Positions 6,202 to 8,095 of a DNA stretch of 8,095 nucleotides are shown here, piece after piece. Origin of the DNA: Fidelibacterota bacterium (GTDB lineage Bacteria; Fidelibacterota; Marinisomatia; Marinisomatales; J089); assembly GCA_003695105.1 (NCBI GenBank), contig RFIZ01000247.1, positions 1 to 8,095 of the forward strand. The letters run 5' to 3'. Position 1 is the stretch's first letter, and every line of letters starts with the position of its first letter. The notes beneath the pieces are model-generated. The model saw only the letters and a program-made list of their open reading frames with translations. It did no database searches and was not told the DNA's origin. The position numbers and the translations under genes were made by a program.

Positions 6202-7761
6202 TTGCAATACCGGACCTATACACTCCGCGGCACTCTCCTACTGTTCTTCTGGCTGGTGGGTTCCGCAGCCTCAGGTCAGACCTTTCCTCTTCCCGGGGAA
6301 GATCCCGTTTCCGCCTGGCTGCAATATCGGATCGCAGCGGGAGACGTACCCCTGGCGGCTGACCTCCAGGGTCCCTACACTTATCAACAACTGGACTCTC
6401 TGGTACCCCGGGAGACCGGCGGAAGCTCTTCGGACCCCACGGTGCGCTACCAAAACGAATTTCTTCCGGATTCAACCCCCCACTTTCGGCTTCTGAAATT
6501 CCGGTCAGACCGGTCGAGCCGTGACGCCCATGTGCTGACGTATGCCGACAGCAGCTTGAACCTGAAAATTCACTGGGAGGAATTGTGGGGACAGACGGGG
6601 ATTCCGCCGCGCTGGTCCGGCGCCGACCGGGTCCTGATTCAGGCCCGGCAGGGACCGATAACTCTTTTCAGCCAATTTACCATGTATCGGGAATCCGCAG
6701 CGGGTCTCTCGGTACCTGTTTCCACTACCTTCCGTCACCAGTCGTACCGCTTTTACCCGGATATCGGGTACCTGTTGTGGTATCAGGCCCAATCCGGTTT
6801 CAGCTGGACCACCCCCTGGGGCGAACTGACCCTGGGCCAATACCCTTTGCGTTGGGGACCGGGCGGAAACACCGCCCCCCTGCTCTCCGGAACCGCAGCG
6901 CCCTTCCCCTTTTTCCGTCTGCGGCTTCCCTATCGTCAGCTTCAATTGGATATCCTGCAGGCGGATCTGGCGGCCGAAAGCGGAAACGCCCTTCATCAGC
7001 AGCCACAACCATCCCCGAAACACCTGGCCGCCCAGCGCCTCCGCTGGGCTCCCTCTCCCCGCCTGGTCATGGCCTATACAGAAATGGTCATCTATGGTCA
7101 CCGGCAGGAAAAAAGCTACCTTCTGCCTGTCAATTTTTACTGGGCCGAGGAACACAATTTGGGAGACCGGGACAACGTCCTCATGAGTCTCGATCTGTTG
7201 GCCCGGGTTCATGATCGCGGCATCGCCTATGTCACACTGGTCTGGGATGAGTTGCAATGGGCGAAACTGCTTCAGCCCTGGTGGGGCAATAAATTCGTCT
7301 TCCAGCTGGGCTACCGTTGGGCGACCCGCCTCCGTTCCCACCCCTTGCTGGTCTCCCTGCAACACACGATCAGCCGTCCCTGGACCTTTACCCATAAGGA
7401 TTCGGTCAATACATTCACCCATTTGGGAGAAAATCTAGGTTTTCCCCTGGGACCCAGCTCCCGCCTGACTACCGCCACCCTCCAGACCTGGCTTTCGCCC
7501 CGCCTCTATGCCTCGCTTGCTCTGGGATATGCCGCCAAAGGGTCCGGGCTGGGATCATCGGTCTGGGACAATTACAACGACCGGGATCCGGCCCTGGACG
7601 AGAATACGCCTCTCTTGGTGGGAACACCTGTGTCCGGCTGGTACATGGATGTGCAGGCCGTCTGGACGTTGACTCCTGTCTGGGAACTCCAATTTCTGTA
7701 CCGGGAGAACCAGGCCCTGGGCATAAAGCAATCCTATCTGAATCTTCAGTTCAGCTGGTAA
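6202..7761 (+). CDS. Wzi-like capsule assembly outer-membrane beta-barrel protein
   Basis: From the proposed TTG start this is a 519-residue exported protein. Residues 1-25 form a good signal peptide (Arg4 and Arg9, hydrophobic core about 11-20, likely cleavage Ala-Ser-Gly before Gln26). The rest alternates polar and aromatic residues in short strands with Trp/Tyr girdles, has the segment GQYPLRWGPGG in its middle and the LGDRDNVLMSLDL segment later, and ends LQFSW, a terminal aromatic residue typical of outer-membrane barrels. This agrees with the Caps_assemb_Wzi family, whose E. coli member attaches capsule to the cell surface; in other phyla the exact role is less clear. The frame is open back to a TTG at 6130 (543 residues), but that adds a charged leader that would bury the signal peptide, and the right arm of the inverted repeat abuts it. 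The gene is divergent from the priming transferase and overlaps the sulfotransferase gene by 11 bases at its 3' end. Confidence 0.85.
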   Translation: MQYRTYTLRGTLLLFFWLVGSAASGQTFPLPGEDPVSAWLQYRIAAGDVPLAADLQGPYTYQQLDSLVPRETGGSSSDPTVRYQNEFLPDSTPHFRLLKFRSDRSSRDAHVLTYADSSLNLKIHWEELWGQTGIPPRWSGADRVLIQARQGPITLFSQFTMYRESAAGLSVPVSTTFRHQSYRFYPDIGYLLWYQAQSGFSWTTPWGELTLGQYPLRWGPGGNTAPLLSGTAAPFPFFRLRLPYRQLQLDILQADLAAESGNALHQQPQPSPKHLAAQRLRWAPSPRLVMAYTEMVIYGHRQEKSYLLPVNFYWAEEHNLGDRDNVLMSLDLLARVHDRGIAYVTLVWDELQWAKLLQPWWGNKFVFQLGYRWATRLRSHPLLVSLQHTISRPWTFTHKDSVNTFTHLGENLGFPLGPSSRLTTATLQTWLSPRLYASLALGYAAKGSGLGSSVWDNYNDRDPALDENTPLLVGTPVSGWYMDVQAVWTLTPVWELQFLYRENQALGIKQSYLNLQFSW

Positions 7762-8095
7762 CCGGCGTCCGCTTCCACCCGGAAAAATCCCGTCCCAGCA
7801 GCGCTTCGGCTGCTTCCAGATAGGTATTGAAAGTCGGGATGACCTCCGGCGGGATCTGAGCTTCCAATTGATCCGTTTCCACCGGGGTGGCCCGATAAAG
7901 CAACTTTTGCAGGAGAGCGGAACGCTTGAGGCCGTTCAAAAGCGCAAACCATTCCCGGCGGCGCAAAAAGTCCGCCGTCTTCCGGATGCCGCCCCCCAGG
8001 AGTCCCCACCGCAACCGGCCGGAGGGATTGATTCTCCGGGAGGGGACGCGGCGCCCCAGCGGATCCACACCGATAAACTGAAAGAGATCCTGAAA
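7751..8095 (-). CDS. Sulfotransferase, C-terminal part only
   Basis: Reverse-complemented, this frame is open from the window edge to a TGA at 7751, giving the last 114 residues of a longer protein; the gene starts outside the window. A GTG at 8068 should not be taken as the start, since the nine residues before it, FQDLFQFIG, continue the family pattern. The recognisable features are QFIGVDP near the beginning, as in the 'FLGVDP' segment of PAPS-dependent sulfotransferases, a basic middle region, and the hallmark ending with a last helix followed by LLGRDFSGW, corresponding to 'LLGRDLSxW' in the family. The catalytic His and the PAPS-binding 5'-phosphosulfate loop lie in the missing part. 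Such enzymes transfer sulfate to sugars, lipids or small molecules. Next to a Wzi-like protein and a priming transferase, a surface polysaccharide is the likely acceptor, but this is inferred from position. Confidence 0.75.
   Translation of the reverse strand, partial: FQDLFQFIGVDPLGRRVPSRRINPSGRLRWGLLGGGIRKTADFLRRREWFALLNGLKRSALLQKLLYRATPVETDQLEAQIPPEVIPTFNTYLEAAEALLGRDFSGWKRTPVTS

Noticed and set aside
6505..7422. Minus-strand open frame (305 codons) opposite the Wzi-like gene
   Set aside because: The plus strand has the signal peptide, barrel pattern and C-terminal aromatic residue; the antisense product has no coherent features.
7797..7814. Six-base perfect hairpin AGCAGC/GCTGCT just past the Wzi-like stop
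   Set aside because: It lies inside sulfotransferase coding sequence and no T-run follows on either strand; a short stem like this is expected by chance.

Overview
The window is a GC-rich, densely packed bacterial chromosome segment from a Gram-negative (two-membrane) organism. The outer-membrane side is shown by a Wzi-type beta-barrel protein ending in a C-terminal aromatic residue, by an ADP-heptose synthesis enzyme, and by exported proteins with Sec signal peptides. A DUF2851 protein, a family I associate mainly with Bacteroidota and relatives, together with mostly weak ribosome binding sites, suggests a member of the wider FCB group (Bacteroidota, Calditrichota, Marinimicrobia/Fidelibacterota or similar). 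The phylum is an inference, not something the sequence proves.

Layout. Positions 5997 down to 1 hold a single minus-strand gene run. In transcription order it is: a polyprenyl-phosphate sugar-1-phosphate transferase that starts exopolysaccharide synthesis (4594-5997); a class I SAM-dependent methyltransferase 2 bases later (4013-4591); seryl-tRNA synthetase (2671-3954, true start probably GTG at 3948); a PlsC-type acyltransferase (1958-2680); a DUF2851 protein (895-1968); a stand-alone RfaE2-type heptose-1-phosphate adenylyltransferase (423-911); and the N-terminus of an exported protein that leaves the window (380 to 1). The serS-plsC-DUF2851-rfaE2 genes overlap end to start by 10, 11 and 17 bases, so they are probably translationally coupled.

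A divergent intergenic region (5998-6201) contains an imperfect inverted repeat with 20-base arms (6062-6081 and 6110-6129). On its right a plus-strand gene (6202-7761, TTG start proposed) encodes a Wzi-like capsule-assembly outer-membrane barrel. It runs convergently into, and overlaps by 11 bases, the end of a minus-strand gene (7751-8095, C-terminal part only) that has the typical C-terminus of a carbohydrate/aryl sulfotransferase.

How the genes fit together. The priming transferase, Wzi-like barrel, sulfotransferase and perhaps the methyltransferase suggest the edge of a surface-polysaccharide locus, possibly for a sulfated polymer. PlsC (phospholipid), RfaE2 (heptose) and the exported protein extend the envelope theme; serS is the housekeeping exception. 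I found no RNA gene, CRISPR array, insertion sequence, phage gene or defence system. The least understood items are the DUF2851 protein and the inverted repeat between the divergent genes.
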